64,000 bases of DNA from Pseudomonas poae (GTDB taxonomy: Bacteria; Pseudomonadota; Gammaproteobacteria; Pseudomonadales; Pseudomonadaceae), in assembly GCA_004000515.1 (NCBI GenBank), contig CP034537.1, positions 3,920,001 through 3,984,000 on the forward strand. The letters are read 5' to 3'. Shown here in pieces: positions 50,512 to 63,528 of this stretch. Under the pieces are notes generated by a model. That model saw only the letters and a program-made list of their open reading frames with translations. It was not told the DNA's origin and searched no databases. Position numbers and translations under genes: made by a program. Within the stretch, counting starts at the first letter, position 1; every line of letters starts with the position of its first letter.

Positions 50512-51360
50512 TCATGACCATCGGGGCAGGGTGCCCAACAGCGAAACAGCAGCGACGGCAGAAACCCCCAGCAACCACTCCACCATCACACTCGCCTTCA
50601 AACTGCCCAGGCGCTCTTCACAACGCTCAATCCGCAACCGGTTCAGCAACGCCAGCGCCAACATCCCCAGCACCAGCAGCACCTTGATCAACAGGATCAG
50701 CGCAAAGCCGCTGAACAACGGTGTGGGCCAGAATTGCCCAGTCAGCACCCGCACGTTGATCAACCCCGTGACCAGCAACCCCGCCACCAAGCCATACCCT
50801 ACGCCACTGAATCGACGCAGGATCGACTCCACTGCATAGCCGTGCGGTTGGCGCAGGACCAACACCAGCAGCATCAAGCCACCCAGCCATGCGCCCACGC
50901 TGAACAGATGCACCACTTGGTTAAGAATCAGCAATTGCCCGCTGAGCCCGTTCAGCATGGCGCCATGGCCGACGGGGGCCAGGGTCGCCAACAGCAGCGC
51001 GATCACGGGCAGGCGCAGCACAGGCCAAGGTTTGACCAGCGCTATCACCAGCAACAGGTTCAGCAGCAGATGCCACACCCACACCTGGCCAAAAAATGTC
51101 TTGCCCAGCACCAACTGCACTGTCGCCAGATGCAGCGCAGCATTCCAACTGCCGGCCATGCTGGCGGTGATCAACAGTAGCCACGTCACGCCAGACACCA
51201 GCCCAATCCAGGCCAGAGCACGGGTGATGCGCAGCAATTGCCGGTCCAGCACTGGCTGAGGGGCTGCTCCGAGCAGCAGGGGCCTGAATACACAGGCCCC
51301 GAACATCAACAATACGACGATGAAATGCACGAAGCGGCAGAGCACCAACAGGGTTGCCAT
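50512..51360 (-). CDS. copD: Copper resistance protein CopD-like membrane protein
   Basis: 282 aa with about eight hydrophobic helices and conserved His in LCRFVHFIVVLLMFGACVF, VWVWHLLLNL and NQVVHLFSVGAWLGG, as in CopD. Works with periplasmic CopC in copper uptake/handling. Begins 3 bp after the copC stop. Intact. Confidence 0.85.
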   Translation of the reverse strand: MATLLVLCRFVHFIVVLLMFGACVFRPLLLGAAPQPVLDRQLLRITRALAWIGLVSGVTWLLLITASMAGSWNAALHLATVQLVLGKTFFGQVWVWHLLLNLLLVIALVKPWPVLRLPVIALLLATLAPVGHGAMLNGLSGQLLILNQVVHLFSVGAWLGGLMLLVLVLRQPHGYAVESILRRFSGVGYGLVAGLLVTGLINVRVLTGQFWPTPLFSGFALILLIKVLLVLGMLALALLNRLRIERCEERLGSLKASVMVEWLLGVSAVAAVSLLGTLPRWS

Positions 51361-51363
51361 GGG

Positions 51364-51728
51364 TTATTGGCCGACCTTGAAGCTGTATTCGCCGTTGCTT
51401 TTGTGGGTATCGACCGACACCGCGTCCCACACCACTTTGTAGGTACCAGCGGCCAGGGGGCTGCCGGTGTTACCACCAGGGTTTTCTTGTCGGCATCCGG
51501 GGTTTCCAGGCCCTTGATGGCGACTTCGGTGCCATCCTTGCTCAAGGACACCTTGGTGAAGGTGGCTTCGACGCCTTCGCTGAAGGTCAAGCGCAGGTCG
51601 GCGGGGGCTGCGACGGTGCTGTCGGCGGCGGGGATGGCGCTTTTCAGGTGGGCATGGGCAAACGCCGCCGAGGCGCCCAGCAGGGACGCCAGCAGTGCGA
51701 CGGTCGTCAGTGTCTTCTTGATCAACAT
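51364..51728 (-). CDS. copC: Periplasmic copper-binding protein CopC
   Basis: 121 aa after restoring one C in 51456-51460. Signal peptide MLIKKTLTTVALLASLLGAS...AFA, mature N-terminus HAHLKS giving the His1 copper site, and the second copper ligands in VDTHKSNGEYSF. The false frame end after TKW comes from the missing base. Overlaps the upstream GNAT gene by 7 bp. Confidence 0.87.
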
Positions 51729-52189
51729 TGTTCAGTACCTTCAGATGAGGGAGTCGGTAAGGCCATGTGCAACAAGGGAAAGGGCTTGCCCTCGCCATCC
51801 AGCGGCGAACGCGCGACCTGAATAAAACCATAGTGCAGGTAGAAACCCACAGCCTGTGGGTTTTGCTCGTTTACGTCGACGGTGAGCGTGTCGTGACGGG
51901 CGCGGACGTGGTCCAGCAATTGCCGGCCAATGCCCTGGCCCCGGCGATCGGGGTCGATAAACAACATTTCCACATTGCTCGCACCCGTGGCGATATACCC
52001 GGCGACACCGTTCTGGTCTTCATACACCCACACCTCCAGGGCGGGCATCGGCAGGTAGGTGTCCCGTACCAGAGGCAGCAAGCGCTGGATATCATCCTCG
52101 GGCAGGAAGGCATGGGTGGCGCGTACCGAGCGCTCCCACAGTGCGCCCAGCACTGGGTCGTCGGCGGCCACGCGAGGTCGAATAGTCAT
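51722..52189 (-). CDS. GNAT-family acetyltransferase
   Basis: 155-aa acetyltransferase with the acetyl-CoA loop DPDRRGQGIGRQLLDH and the C-terminal AVGFYLHYGFIQVARSP. Resembles YjaB/PA-type small GNATs; substrate unknown. Overlap with copC suggests one transcript but need not mean shared function. Intact. Confidence 0.82.
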   Translation of the reverse strand: MTIRPRVAADDPVLGALWERSVRATHAFLPEDDIQRLLPLVRDTYLPMPALEVWVYEDQNGVAGYIATGASNVEMLFIDPDRRGQGIGRQLLDHVRARHDTLTVDVNEQNPQAVGFYLHYGFIQVARSPLDGEGKPFPLLHMALPTPSSEGTEQC

Positions 52190-52332
52190 TGCAATGATCC
52201 TTCATAGGGACCGCGATCCTAACCAATCCGATTTCCACGGGAAAGGTTCGCGTCAGAAGTTTCATTATGGCCTGTCGCCGCGATCTAGAGCCGATGGTAG
52301 TCTTTAACCCAAGTTGTTGTCAGGGAGCCCTT

Positions 52333-52951
52333 ATGGGCAATCACAAGATCGGAATTCGCCGGGTCAACGTCGAAAAATCCTGCTGGCGGCGGAGAAAATC
52401 TTCGCCGAAAAAGGCTATGGCAGCACCGCCATGGCTGACATCGCCAAAGAAGTGCAACTGCCGCGCTCCAACCTGCATTACTACTTCACCACCAAGAGCG
52501 AGCTGTACAGCGCGGTGCTGTTCGGCCTGCTGGAACTGTGGAAGCAGGATGCCCTGAGCTTCGAAACCTTCGATGACCCGCGTGTAGTGCTCAGCAGCTA
52601 CATCCGCGCCAAGATGCAACGCTCGCGCACGCGGCCGTATGGCTCGAAAGTCTGGGCCAACGAAATCATCCATGGCGCCCCACCTTGGGTGAGGCACTGG
52701 ATGAAAGCCTGTACGACTGGGCCAAGATGAAGGAAGCGAAAATTCGCCAGTGGGTGGAGGACAAACGCATCTTGCCGGTGGAGCCGTCGAGCCTGCTGTA
52801 CATGATCTGGGCGTCGACCCAGCACTATGCCGACTTTGATCATCAGGTGACGATCTTGAATGATCACCAGCCGTTGTCGGATATGCAGTTTGAGCGGGCG
52901 ATCCAGACGGTGACGGGGGTGATTTTGCGGGGGATTGGGTTGGAGCCCTAA
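52333..52951 (+). CDS. TetR-family regulator of pyrimidine catabolism (RutR-like)
   Basis: HTH in the N-terminus (KILLAAEKIFAEKGYGSTAM, ADIAKEVQLPRSNLHYYF) and a C-terminal domain like that of RutR. Starts MGNHKIGIRRVNVEK at ATG 52333. One A is missing in 52373-52377 and one C in 52678-52681; restored 206 aa. It is convergent with pydA, and in other pseudomonads such a regulator stands beside the pyd genes, so it probably senses uracil/thymine or a breakdown product. Confidence 0.8.
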
Positions 52952-52971
52952 GAGGTGGGTGAAGGCTAATG

Positions 52972-53054
52972 GCCCCATCGCAGGCAAGCCAGCTCCCACA
53001 ATTGATCGGGTTCACATAGATCCAATGTGGGAGCTGGCTTGCCTGCGATGGCGG
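52972..53054. repeat. REP pair in everted orientation
   Basis: CCCATCGCAGGCAAGCCAGCTCCCACA then, after about 27 bp, TGTGGGAGCTGGCTTGCCTGCGATGGC. The arms point outward in the order opposite to the standard REPIN. Lies between convergent tetR and pydA. Confidence 0.85.
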
Positions 53055-53063
53055 TATTAAGGG

Positions 53064-54338
53064 CTACACAGCTTCCCGATAAGGATTACGCGGATCCTGC
53101 GTCCAATTCAAAAACGGCTTGCCCGTGTCTATCGGCACCATCTCGATACAGTCGGCCACCGGGCAGGTGATCTGGCACAGGTTGCAGCCCACACATTCAT
53201 CGTCAATCACCTCGTATTTGTGCGTGCCATCCGCCAGTTTCACACTCTCAATCGCCTGGTGAGAGGTGTCCTCACAGGCAATATGGCAACGTCCACAACC
53301 AATGCAGGCCACCTGGTCAATCTTCGCTATCACCTGGTAGTTGATATCCAGGTATTTCCAGTCGGTGGTATTGCCCACCGCGCGCCCGGAAAAAATCCTG
53401 CAGGCTGGTGTAGCCCTGGCTGTCCATCCACCGCGACAAGCCATCTTTCATCTCCTCCACAATCCGAAAGCCGTGCAGCATCGCCGCTGTGCACACCTGC
53501 ACGGCGCCGCAGCCCAGGGCGACGAATTCGGCGGCATCACGCCAGTTGCCGATGCCGCCAATGCCGCAGATGGGCAGGCCTTGGGTCTGCGGGTCGCGGG
53601 CGATCTCGGCGACCATGTTCAGCGCAATGGGCTTGACCGCCGACCCGCAATAACCGCCGTGGGTGCTTTGGGTGCCCACCACGGGGAGCGCGACCATGCG
53701 TTCCAAGTCGACGCTGGTGATGGAGTTGATGGTGTTGATCAGCGACACCGCATCCGCGCCGCCGCGATAGGCCGCCCGTGCCGCCACGCGGATGTCGGTG
53801 ATGTTTGGCGTGAGCTTGACGATCACCGGCAGCGAGCAATAGGTCTTGCACCAGCGTGTCACCTGTTCCACATACTCCGGCACCTGGCCCACCGCCGCGC
53901 CCATGCCGCGCTCAGGCATGCCGTGGGGGCAACCGAAGTTCAGCTCGATGCCGTCGCAGCCGGTGGCTTCCACCAGCGGCAGGATGTTTTTCCACGATTC
54001 CTCCACGCACGGCACCATCAGCGACACGATCAGCGCACGGTCGGGCCAGTCCTTTTGACCTGGGTGATTTCCCGCAGGTTGATCTCCAGCGAGCGGTCGG
54101 TGATCAGTTCGATATTGTTGATGCCCAGCACTTCACGGTTGGCGCCGTAGTGGGCCGAGTAGCGTGACGACACGTTGACCGCCGCCGGGTCTTCGCCCAG
54201 GGTTTTCCAGACCACGCCGCCCCAGCCTGCTTCGAAGGCGCGGACCACGTTGTAGGCCTTGTCAGTAGGAGGCGCGGAGGCCAGCCAGAATGGATTGGGG
54301 GCTTTGATACCGGCGAATACAATCGAGAGATCGGCCAT
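53064..54338 (-). CDS. preA: NAD-dependent dihydropyrimidine dehydrogenase, PreA subunit
   Basis: 424 aa: FMN-binding TIM barrel (LSIVFAGIKAPNPFWLASAP..., CDGIELNFGCPHGMPERGMG with the catalytic Cys region, GTQSTHGGYCGSAVKPIAL) plus a C-terminal pair of 4Fe-4S motifs CIGCGRCHIAC and CVGCNLCQITC. One base is missing in 54053-54056 and one is extra in 53390-53395, which would otherwise cut off the Fe-S part. It reduces uracil and thymine to dihydropyrimidines together with PreT. Its ATG overlaps the preT stop (TAATG). Confidence 0.9.
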
Positions 54339-55704
54339 TACGCAGCCTCCACATTCAGCATGAGTTGGGCGTGCATGGCTTCAGCGGCCAGCTTGCCGTG
54401 TTGTACCGCCTGCACGGTGAGGTCCTGGCCGAGGCTGACGCAATCGCCACCGGCATACACGCCAGGAATGCTGGTGCGCAGGTGCTCATCGACAAAAATC
54501 CGCTCGCCAACGCGGTGCAGTTGCTGGGCCAGCGGGTCGTGCAAGGCCTCGCTGTCAAACCCTTGGCCGATGGCCTTGAAGATCGCATCGGCAGCCAGTT
54601 CGAAGGTTTCGCCGGTAGGGTGCAGGCGGCCGTTCTCCATGCGCGTGCGCAGGAAACGCATGCCGCGTACGTGGCCGTTGTCATCCAGCAGCACGGCTTC
54701 CGGTTGCGCCCACGTCAGCAGGCGTACCTGGTTGGCCTTGGCGATGTCCTGCTCATGCTGCGTGGCGCCCATGTCTGCCAGGCCGCGACGGTAGACGAGG
54801 TTGACGTCGCGGGCACCGAGGCGGGCCATTTGCACGGCCATGTCGATGGCGGTATTGCCGGCGCCAAGTACGATGCAGCGGTCGGCCAGGGGCAGCTGAG
54901 TGAGGTCGTCGGCCTGGCGCAGTTCGCGGATGTAGTCGGTGGCGGCGAGCAGGCCGGGGGCGTCTTCGTGGGGCAGGCCGAGTTGTTTGCTGGCGGCCAG
55001 GCCGAGGCCCAGGAACACCGCGTCGAATTGCTGGTGCAGTTCGCTCAAGGTGAGGTTGTCGCCAAGGCGCTGGCCGTGGCGGATCTCGATGCCGCCGATC
55101 TGCAACAGGAAGTCGAGTTCCTTCTGGGCGAAGTCATCCACCAGCTTGTACTTGGCGATCCCGTATTCATTCAGGCCGCCGGCTTTTTCCCGCGCTTCGA
55201 AGACCACCACGTCATGGCCGTGCAAGGCACTGCGATGGGCACACGCCAAACCCGCGGGCCCGGCACCGACCACGGCGATGCGTTTGCCGGTGGACGCGGC
55301 GCGGTGGAAGGGATGCTCAGTGAAGTGTGCATTGTCCACGGCATAGCGTTGCAACAGACCGATGAGCACCGGGGCACATTCTTCGGTGTTGTTACGCACA
55401 CAGGCTTGTTGGCAGAGGATCTCGGTGGGGCAGACCCGGGCACAACTGCCGCCGAGGATGTTGGCCGAGAGAATTTTCTGCGCGGCGCCTTGCACGTTTT
55501 CGGTGTGGATGTTGCGGATGAACGAAGGGATGTCGATTTCGCTGGGGCACGCATTCACGCACGGCGCGTCGTAGCAATACAAGCAGCGCGAGGCTTCGAG
55601 TTGGGCCTGGCGGGCGTTGAGGGGCGGCGCCAGGTCGGTGAAGTGGCTGGCGAGTGTTGGCCCGTCTTCAGTGGGATGGGGAGGTGGGTCAGGGTCTGGA
55701 TCAC
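54338..55704 (-). CDS. preT: NAD-dependent dihydropyrimidine dehydrogenase, PreT subunit
   Basis: 455 aa, FAD- and NAD-binding partner resembling the small subunit of glutamate synthase. N-terminal Fe-S cysteines occur in CLYCYDAPCVNACPSEIDI and CARVCPTEILCQQAC; FAD motif AVVGAGPAGLACAHR, NAD motif VLGAGNTAIDMAVQMARLGA. Start is GTG 55704 (VIQTLTHLP) with GAGG ahead; one base is missing in 55678-55681. Feeds electrons from NADH to PreA. Confidence 0.9.
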
Positions 55705-55766
55705 GGTATTGGCCTCACGGTTTTTTGGGTTGCCTCTAGCGGGCATCTTTGTTGCCTGTACTGGCC

Positions 55767-55846
55767 TCATCGCAGGCAAGCCAGCTCCCACATTTGAATG
55801 TGTTCACACATCAGAATGTGGGAGGGGCTTGCTCCCGAAGGCGGTA
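55767..55846. repeat. REP pair, second copy of another subtype
   Basis: CCTCATCGCAGGCAAGCCAGCTCCCACA followed by TGTGGGAGGGGCTTGCTCCCGAAGGCGG. The two halves belong to different REP subtypes. It ends exactly at the stop codon of the dihydropyrimidinase gene. Confidence 0.8.
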
Positions 55847-57875
<2,029 letters not shown>

Positions 57876-59357
57876 ATGCAACAGAACAGATCGCAAGTCA
57901 TTGAACGCAACGGCCTGTACGAACTCGACGCCGGCCCCGACGTCCTCGACAGCCCGCGCTACAACCACGACATGGCACCGACCAAGGTGCACGAACGAAC
58001 CTGGAACAAATGGCACATCACCGCGCTGTGGGTCGGCATGTCGATCTGCGTGCCCACCTATACGTTGGGCGGGGTGCTGACCGCGTACTTCGGGTTGTCG
58101 GTGGGCGAGGCGCTGATGGCGATCCTGCTGGCCAACATCGTGGTGCTGATCCCGCTCACGCTTAACGCCTTCCCCGGTACCAAGTACGGCATCCCGTTTC
58201 CCGTTTTGCTGCGCTCATCGTTTGGCATTCTCGGTTCCAACGTGCCGTGTTTGATTCGAGCGCTGGTGGCGTGTGGCTGGTTTGGTATCCAGACGATGTT
58301 CGGCGGGCTGGCGATTCACCTGTTCCTGGGCTCGATTTTCGAGGGTTGGAAGTCCCTTGGCGGCACCGGAGAAGTGATCGGTTTCATGATTTTCTGGTGC
58401 CTGAATTTGTGGGTGGTGCTGCGTGGCGCCGAGTCGATCAAGCGCCTGGAAACGTTGTCTGCACCGCTGCTGGTGGCCGTGGGTATCGGCCTGTTGGTGT
58501 GGGCGATGCCCAATGTGTCTCTTAGCGAGTTGATGGCGATCCCGCCCAAACGCCCCGAAGGCGCGAGCCTTACCGGTTACTTCATGGCCGGCCTGACGGC
58601 GATGGTGGGGTTCTGGGCCACCTTGTCCCTGAACATTCCCGACTTCAGCCGCTACGCCAAAAGCCAGAAAGACCAGATTCTGGGGCAGATCTTCGGCCTG
58701 CCGCTGACCATGTTCCTGTTCGCCGCCCTGGGCGTGATCATGACCGCCGCATCGGTAAAACTGGTGGGTGTGAGCGTATCCGACCCGGTGACCTTGATCG
58801 GGCATATCCAGAGCCCGGTGTGGGTAGCGATCGCCATGGCGTTGATCATCATCGCCACCTTGTCCACCAACACGGCGGCCAACATTGTCTCGCCCACCAA
58901 TGACTTCCAGAACATCGCGCCGAAGCTGATCAACCGCACCACGGCGGTGATCCTCACCGGGCTGGTGGGGTTGGCGCTGATGGCGCATGAGCTGCTGAAA
59001 AAGCTGGGGTTGATCGTTTCCGATGTGAGCCTGGAAACCGTCTATTCCAATTGGTTGCTCGGTTACTCAAGCCTGCTGGGGCCGATCGCCGGGATCATGG
59101 TGGTGGACTATTTTATCACCCGCAAACAGCAACTCGACCTGGCCGGTTTGTACCGCGATGACGTGTACCCGGCGTGGAACTGGAGCGGATTTATCGCGTT
59201 TGGCGTGCCGGTGGTGTTGACGTTGCTGTCGTTGGGCAGCGATGCGTTCAGCTGGTTCTACAGCTACGGCTGGTTTACCGGTTCGGCGTTGGGTGGGCTG
59301 TTGTATTACGGCCTGAATGCCAAGCGCGGGGCCAGCCCGATTGTCGTCAAGACTTAG
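57876..59357 (+). CDS. NCS1-family nucleobase/hydantoin permease
   Basis: 493 aa, about 12 membrane helices. Family signatures include WNKWHITALWVGMSICVPTYTLGG at the N-terminus, RALVACGWFGIQTMFGG and LSLNIPDFSRYAKSQKDQI. Probably imports uracil, thymine, dihydropyrimidines or hydantoins, given the genes on both sides. Intact. Confidence 0.88.
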   Translation: MQQNRSQVIERNGLYELDAGPDVLDSPRYNHDMAPTKVHERTWNKWHITALWVGMSICVPTYTLGGVLTAYFGLSVGEALMAILLANIVVLIPLTLNAFPGTKYGIPFPVLLRSSFGILGSNVPCLIRALVACGWFGIQTMFGGLAIHLFLGSIFEGWKSLGGTGEVIGFMIFWCLNLWVVLRGAESIKRLETLSAPLLVAVGIGLLVWAMPNVSLSELMAIPPKRPEGASLTGYFMAGLTAMVGFWATLSLNIPDFSRYAKSQKDQILGQIFGLPLTMFLFAALGVIMTAASVKLVGVSVSDPVTLIGHIQSPVWVAIAMALIIIATLSTNTAANIVSPTNDFQNIAPKLINRTTAVILTGLVGLALMAHELLKKLGLIVSDVSLETVYSNWLLGYSSLLGPIAGIMVVDYFITRKQQLDLAGLYRDDVYPAWNWSGFIAFGVPVVLTLLSLGSDAFSWFYSYGWFTGSALGGLLYYGLNAKRGASPIVVKT

Positions 59358-59372
59358 TTGTAAACACCGTCA

Positions 59373-59464
59373 ATGTGGGAGCTGGCTTGCCTGCGATAGC
59401 GGTGTGTCAGCCAATGAGGCACTGAGGTTGCCGACGTCATCGCAGGCAAGCCAGCTCCCACATT
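59373..59464. repeat. REPIN (complete)
   Basis: ATGTGGGAGCTGGCTTGCCTGC with GATAGCGGTG core, mirrored by CATCGCAGGCAAGCCAGCTCCCACAT; right core partly lost. Confidence 0.9.
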
Positions 59465-59508
59465 TGACCGCGTCAACTCATAAGAAAATATTGCTTGAGG
59501 AGATCCCC

Positions 59509-60788
59509 ATGAACGCTGCGCTCGACGTTCTGCAGTCCACCCATCAGCACATCAACCGCGACCGCTTGTGGCAGTCCCTGATGGATTTGGCCAAGCTCGG
59601 TGCTACGCTCAAGGGCGGTGTGTGCCGCCTGGCCCTCACCGACCTTGATCGCAAAGCCCGCGACCTGTTCGTGCAGTGGTGCGAGGACGCTGGCTGCACC
59701 GTGACCGTTGACGGTATCGGCAACATCTTCGCCCGTCGCCCCGGTCGCAATCCCAACCTGCCGCCGGTGATGACCGGCAGCCATATCGACACCAGCCCAC
59801 TGGCGGCAAGTTTGACGGTTGCTTCGGCGTGCTAGCGGGAGTGGAAGTGCTGCGCACCCTCAACGACCTGAACGTGGAAACCGAAGCGCCGCTGGAAGTC
59901 GTGGTGTGGACCAACGAAGAAGGCTCGCGTTTTCCGCCGTGCATGATGGGCTCGGGGGTGTTTGCCGAGAAATTCAGCTTGGCGGATACCTTGGCCAAGG
60001 TCGACGCCGACGGAATCTCCGTTGGGGATGCGTTGAATGCCATCGGCTATGCGGGTACTCGCCCGGAAAGCGGCCACAAGGTCGGCGCGTATTTCGAAGC
60101 GCATATCGAACAAGGGCCGATTCTTGAGGATGAAAAAACCATCGGTGTGGTGTTGGGCGCATTGGGACAGAAGTGGTTTGACCTGAAACTGCGCGGCGTC
60201 GAAGCCCATGCGGGGCCGACACCGATGCACTTGCGCAAGGACGCCCTGGTAGGCGCGGCGGCGGTGGTGGCGGCGGTGAATGCGGCGGCCCTGGGGCATC
60301 AGCCGCATGCATGTGGCACGGTGGGTTGCCTGCAAGCGTATCCCGGCTCACGCAACGTGATTCCAGGCGAAGTGCGCATGACCCTCGATTTCCGCCACCT
60401 GGAACCGGCACGGTTGGATTCGATGATTGCCGAGGTGCGCAAGGTGATCGATGACACCTGTGCCAAGCACGGTCTGAGTTTTGAAATGGAGCCCACGGCC
60501 GACTTCCCACCGCTGTACTTCGATAAAGGCTGCGTGGACGCCGTGCGCGATGCCGCGAATGGGTTGGGCCTCTCCAACATGGACATCGTCAGCGGGGCAG
60601 GGCATGACGCGATCTTCGTCGCCGAGCTGGGCCCGGCGGGGATGATCTTTGTGCCGTGTGAGGGCGGCATCAGCCATAACGAAATCGAGAATGCCGCGCC
60701 GGATGATCTGGCGGCGGGATGTGCGGTGTTGCTCAGGGCAATGGTGGCTGCCTCGGCCGCGATCGCCAACGGCAAACTCGCCGCCTGA
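59509..60788 (+). CDS. pydC: Zn-dependent amidase, beta-ureidopropionase/N-carbamoylase type
   Basis: M20-family hydantoinase/carbamoylase, 426 aa after restoring one C at 59792-59793. Metal ligands lie in TGSHIDTQPTGGKFDG (restored), TNEEGSRFPP, EAHIEQGPILE and SGAGHDA. Expected to hydrolyse N-carbamoyl-beta-alanine to beta-alanine, the last step of reductive pyrimidine breakdown. GAGGAG precedes the ATG at 59509. Confidence 0.87.
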
Positions 60789-60801
60789 ATCATGCTTACC
60801 T

Positions 60802-60951
60802 TCTGTAGTGAGCGGGCTTGTCCCGCGCTGGTGGCGAAGCCGCCCAAAACCAGACACCTCGGTTTTTCTGAAACACCGCGGCGTCCTTATTGGGGCGGCT
60901 TCGCCCCCCAGCGCGGGCGGTGCGACGATTCGACAAGCCCGCTCACTACAA
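60802..60951. repeat. Second-family REP-type inverted repeat (mirror of 26201)
   Basis: CTGTAGTGAGCGGGCTTGTCCCGCGCTGG on the left and its longer complement with the GAATCGTCGCACCGC insert on the right. Orientation is opposite to that at 26201-26340. Fills the gap between convergent pydC and the outer-membrane factor gene. Confidence 0.85.
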
Positions 60952-60957
60952 GGTCGT

Positions 60958-62375
60958 TTAGGCTGGGGGTTGCCAGCCACCTCCGAGGGCTGTGATCAGG
61001 CCGACACTGGCCTGCAACTGCCGCGTCTGCACCGCCTGTAACGTCCTTTGCGCCTGCAACGCGGCCGTCTGTGCGGTCACCACATCCAAATAGCTCACCG
61101 CCCCCGCCTGGTAGCTGTTCATTGCCAGCGCTTGGGTGTGCTGCGCCGCATCCGCTGCAGCCTGTTCATCCTGGGCCTCCTGCTGCAAATCCCGCAGTTG
61201 CCCCAGGTTGTCTTCCACTTCGCGGATGGCTTTCAGCACATGGCTGCGGTATTGCGCCGAGGCTTCTTCGAACTCGGCCTTGGCCTGGCGTTCATTGGCG
61301 CTCAAGCGCCCGCCATCAAAGATCGGCAGGTTGACCAGCGGCCCCAGCGCCCAATAACGATTGCCCGCCGAAAACAAGTTGCCGACGCCCTGGGTCTGCC
61401 CGCCAATCAATCCGGTCAAGCTGAAATCCGGGTACCACGCTGCCTTGGCCACGCCAATATTGGCGTTGGCGGCAAATACCGGCGTTCTGCCGCCGCGATA
61501 TCCGGGCGGCGTTGCAGCAGGTGGCTGGGCAATTGTGAAGGGATGCCCGGCAACGCGATCAGTTGCGGGCTCGGCGGCAGCGTAAAGTTGCTGGCCGCCA
61601 CGCCCACCAGTTCACCCATCGCGTGTTCGGTGAGGTTGCGTTGGCCTTGCACTTCGTCCAATTGCGCCTTGGCTTCGGCCAGTTGGTTTTGCGCACGGGT
61701 CAGGTCCAGCTCCGAAGCGATCTGGCCTTCATAGCGGCTACGCGTCAGTTGCAGCGCCTGGCTGAAATCCTCCAGCGAACTGTTCAGAATCCGCGCCTGC
61801 GCGTCCAGCCCATTGAGCTGCACATACAGGCTTGCCAGTTGATGCTGCAAGCTCAGGCGTGCTACCGCCAAGTCATCGCCGGACGCTTGCGCCTGGGCAT
61901 CGCCGGCTGAGACTTGGTTACGAATCTTGCCCCACAGGTCCAAGTCATAGCTCAACGAGAACCCTGCGGTGTTGCTGTTGTATACCGAGGGCTGCGTGCT
62001 GCCGCGCAATGGTCGCGTATCCGATTGCCGCTGGCGCAGCGGTTGCGCACTGGCGGTGATTTGCGGGAACAGCCCGGCGTGCAATTGGCTGGCGTACGCC
62101 TGGGACGCATCGAAGTGCGCAAGTGCAGCCGCCAAGTCCGGGTTGGCCTTGAGCAACTGCTGCTGCAGGTCATTCAGGCGCGAGTCGTTGTAGAGCTTCC
62201 ACCATTCAGGCGCCAGTTGATCGGACGGTTGCGCACTGTGCCACGGGCCGTCGCTGGTTTGTTCACGGTAGCCGGCGGGCAGGTCAACCGTGGGCACCTT
62301 GTAGGTCGGTGCCATCGAACAACCCTGCAATGCCAGCAGCATCAATGCCGCGAGGGGTTTAAGCCTTGGGCGCAT
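60958..62375 (-). CDS. Outer-membrane efflux lipoprotein (NodT/OprM type)
   Basis: 472 aa after restoring one C at 61489-61490. Lipobox LALQGCSMAPTY gives an acylated Cys after MRPRLKPLAALML. Two repeats of coiled-coil helices follow, with LPGIPSQLPSHLLQRRPDI between them, a standard NodT family feature. Channel component of the RND pump; start overlaps the adaptor gene by 17 bp. Confidence 0.87.
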
Positions 62376-63528
62376 GCGCACCTCCAGAGGCATCGGCCAG
62401 CTGCACCGGGTCACCTTCGCGCAGGGCGTCGGGCGGGTTGTCGACCACGCGGTCGGCGGGTTTAAGGCCTTGGTCGATCACCAGGCGCTCACCGAGGTCC
62501 AGGCCGATGTGGATGGTTTGCAGGTGCACGTGGTTGTGCGCGTCGAGCACCGCGACCTGGGTACCTTGGGCACGGAAGATCAGGGCGCTGGCAGGAATGC
62601 TCACGCCGTGGGTGTCGGCTGGAATCGGCAGCGTGGCTTCGGCGTAATCACCGGGCAGCAGTTCGCCGTTGGGGTTGTCGGCCACGAACTGCGCAAGCAG
62701 GGTGCCGGAGCGGCGGTCGATGGCGGTGGAGTCGCCGATCAGGCGCGCCTTGAAGTGCTCGCCAGGATGCTCGGGCACCGTCAGTTCGGCTTCAAGGCCT
62801 GGGTGGATGACCGCTGCGTAGTTCTGCGGCACCGGTACGTACAGGCGCAATTGGTGGGTGTCGGCGATGTTGAACAGCTCCGGATCGCTGTCGGTATCGG
62901 CCTTGATCAACTGGCCGATGTCGGTGTTACGCGCGGTGATGGTGCCCGCAAATGGCGCACGGATTGTCTTGTAGCTTTCCAGCGCCGACAGCCGCGCATA
63001 GTCGGCAGCAGCGGCCTCGGCGTTGGCCTTGGCGGCAGCGGCGTTGGAGGTTTTCTCATCGGCCTCTTGGCGTGAAATCGAGTGGCTGGCGAGCAGGTTT
63101 TGCCAGCGTGTGGCGGTGGTTTCGGCCAGGCGCGCGTTGGCCTGTTCCTGAATCAACCGGGCGTGGGTTTGCGCCATTTGCTGGTCCAGGTCCGGGCTGT
63201 CGATTTCAGCCAGGATTTGCCCGGCTTTGACTTGGGTGCCGATGTCGGCTTTCCAGTCCTTCAAGTAGCCGCTGACCCGGGCATGGATTGGCGCCTTGCT
63301 CCAGGCTTCCAGGTGCGCCGGCAAGCGCAGAGTGTCGCCGGCGGCGTTCTGTTGCGGTTGGAACACCATCACTTGCGGGATGGCGGCGGTCTCTGTCCAG
63401 GCGGTCACCGATTGTTCGTGCAACGTGCGGGCATGCAGGCCGTTGGCGACCAACAGGGCAGCCAGAGTCAGGCCGCCGACACCCATGAGCATCAGACGCT
63501 TGCGCGAGGGTTTGTGATCAGACGACAT
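62359..63528 (-). CDS. RND efflux membrane fusion protein
   Basis: 389 aa from ATG 63528 (MSSDHKPSRKRLMLMGVGG): an N-terminal membrane anchor, lipoyl-like halves (HARVSGYLKDWKADIGTQVKAG), an alpha-hairpin and a beta-barrel (TIRAPFAGTITARNTDIGQL). MexE/YbdK-like adaptor in a three-gene minus-strand operon. Intact. Confidence 0.88.
   Translation of the reverse strand: MSSDHKPSRKRLMLMGVGGLTLAALLVANGLHARTLHEQSVTAWTETAAIPQVMVFQPQQNAAGDTLRLPAHLEAWSKAPIHARVSGYLKDWKADIGTQVKAGQILAEIDSPDLDQQMAQTHARLIQEQANARLAETTATRWQNLLASHSISRQEADEKTSNAAAAKANAEAAAADYARLSALESYKTIRAPFAGTITARNTDIGQLIKADTDSDPELFNIADTHQLRLYVPVPQNYAAVIHPGLEAELTVPEHPGEHFKARLIGDSTAIDRRSGTLLAQFVADNPNGELLPGDYAEATLPIPADTHGVSIPASALIFRAQGTQVAVLDAHNHVHLQTIHIGLDLGERLVIDQGLKPADRVVDNPPDALREGDPVQLADASGGAHAPKA

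Noticed and set aside
52333..52730. Two short overlapping unknown genes
   Set aside because: They are two pieces of one TetR regulator separated by single missing bases at 52373-52377 and 52678-52681.
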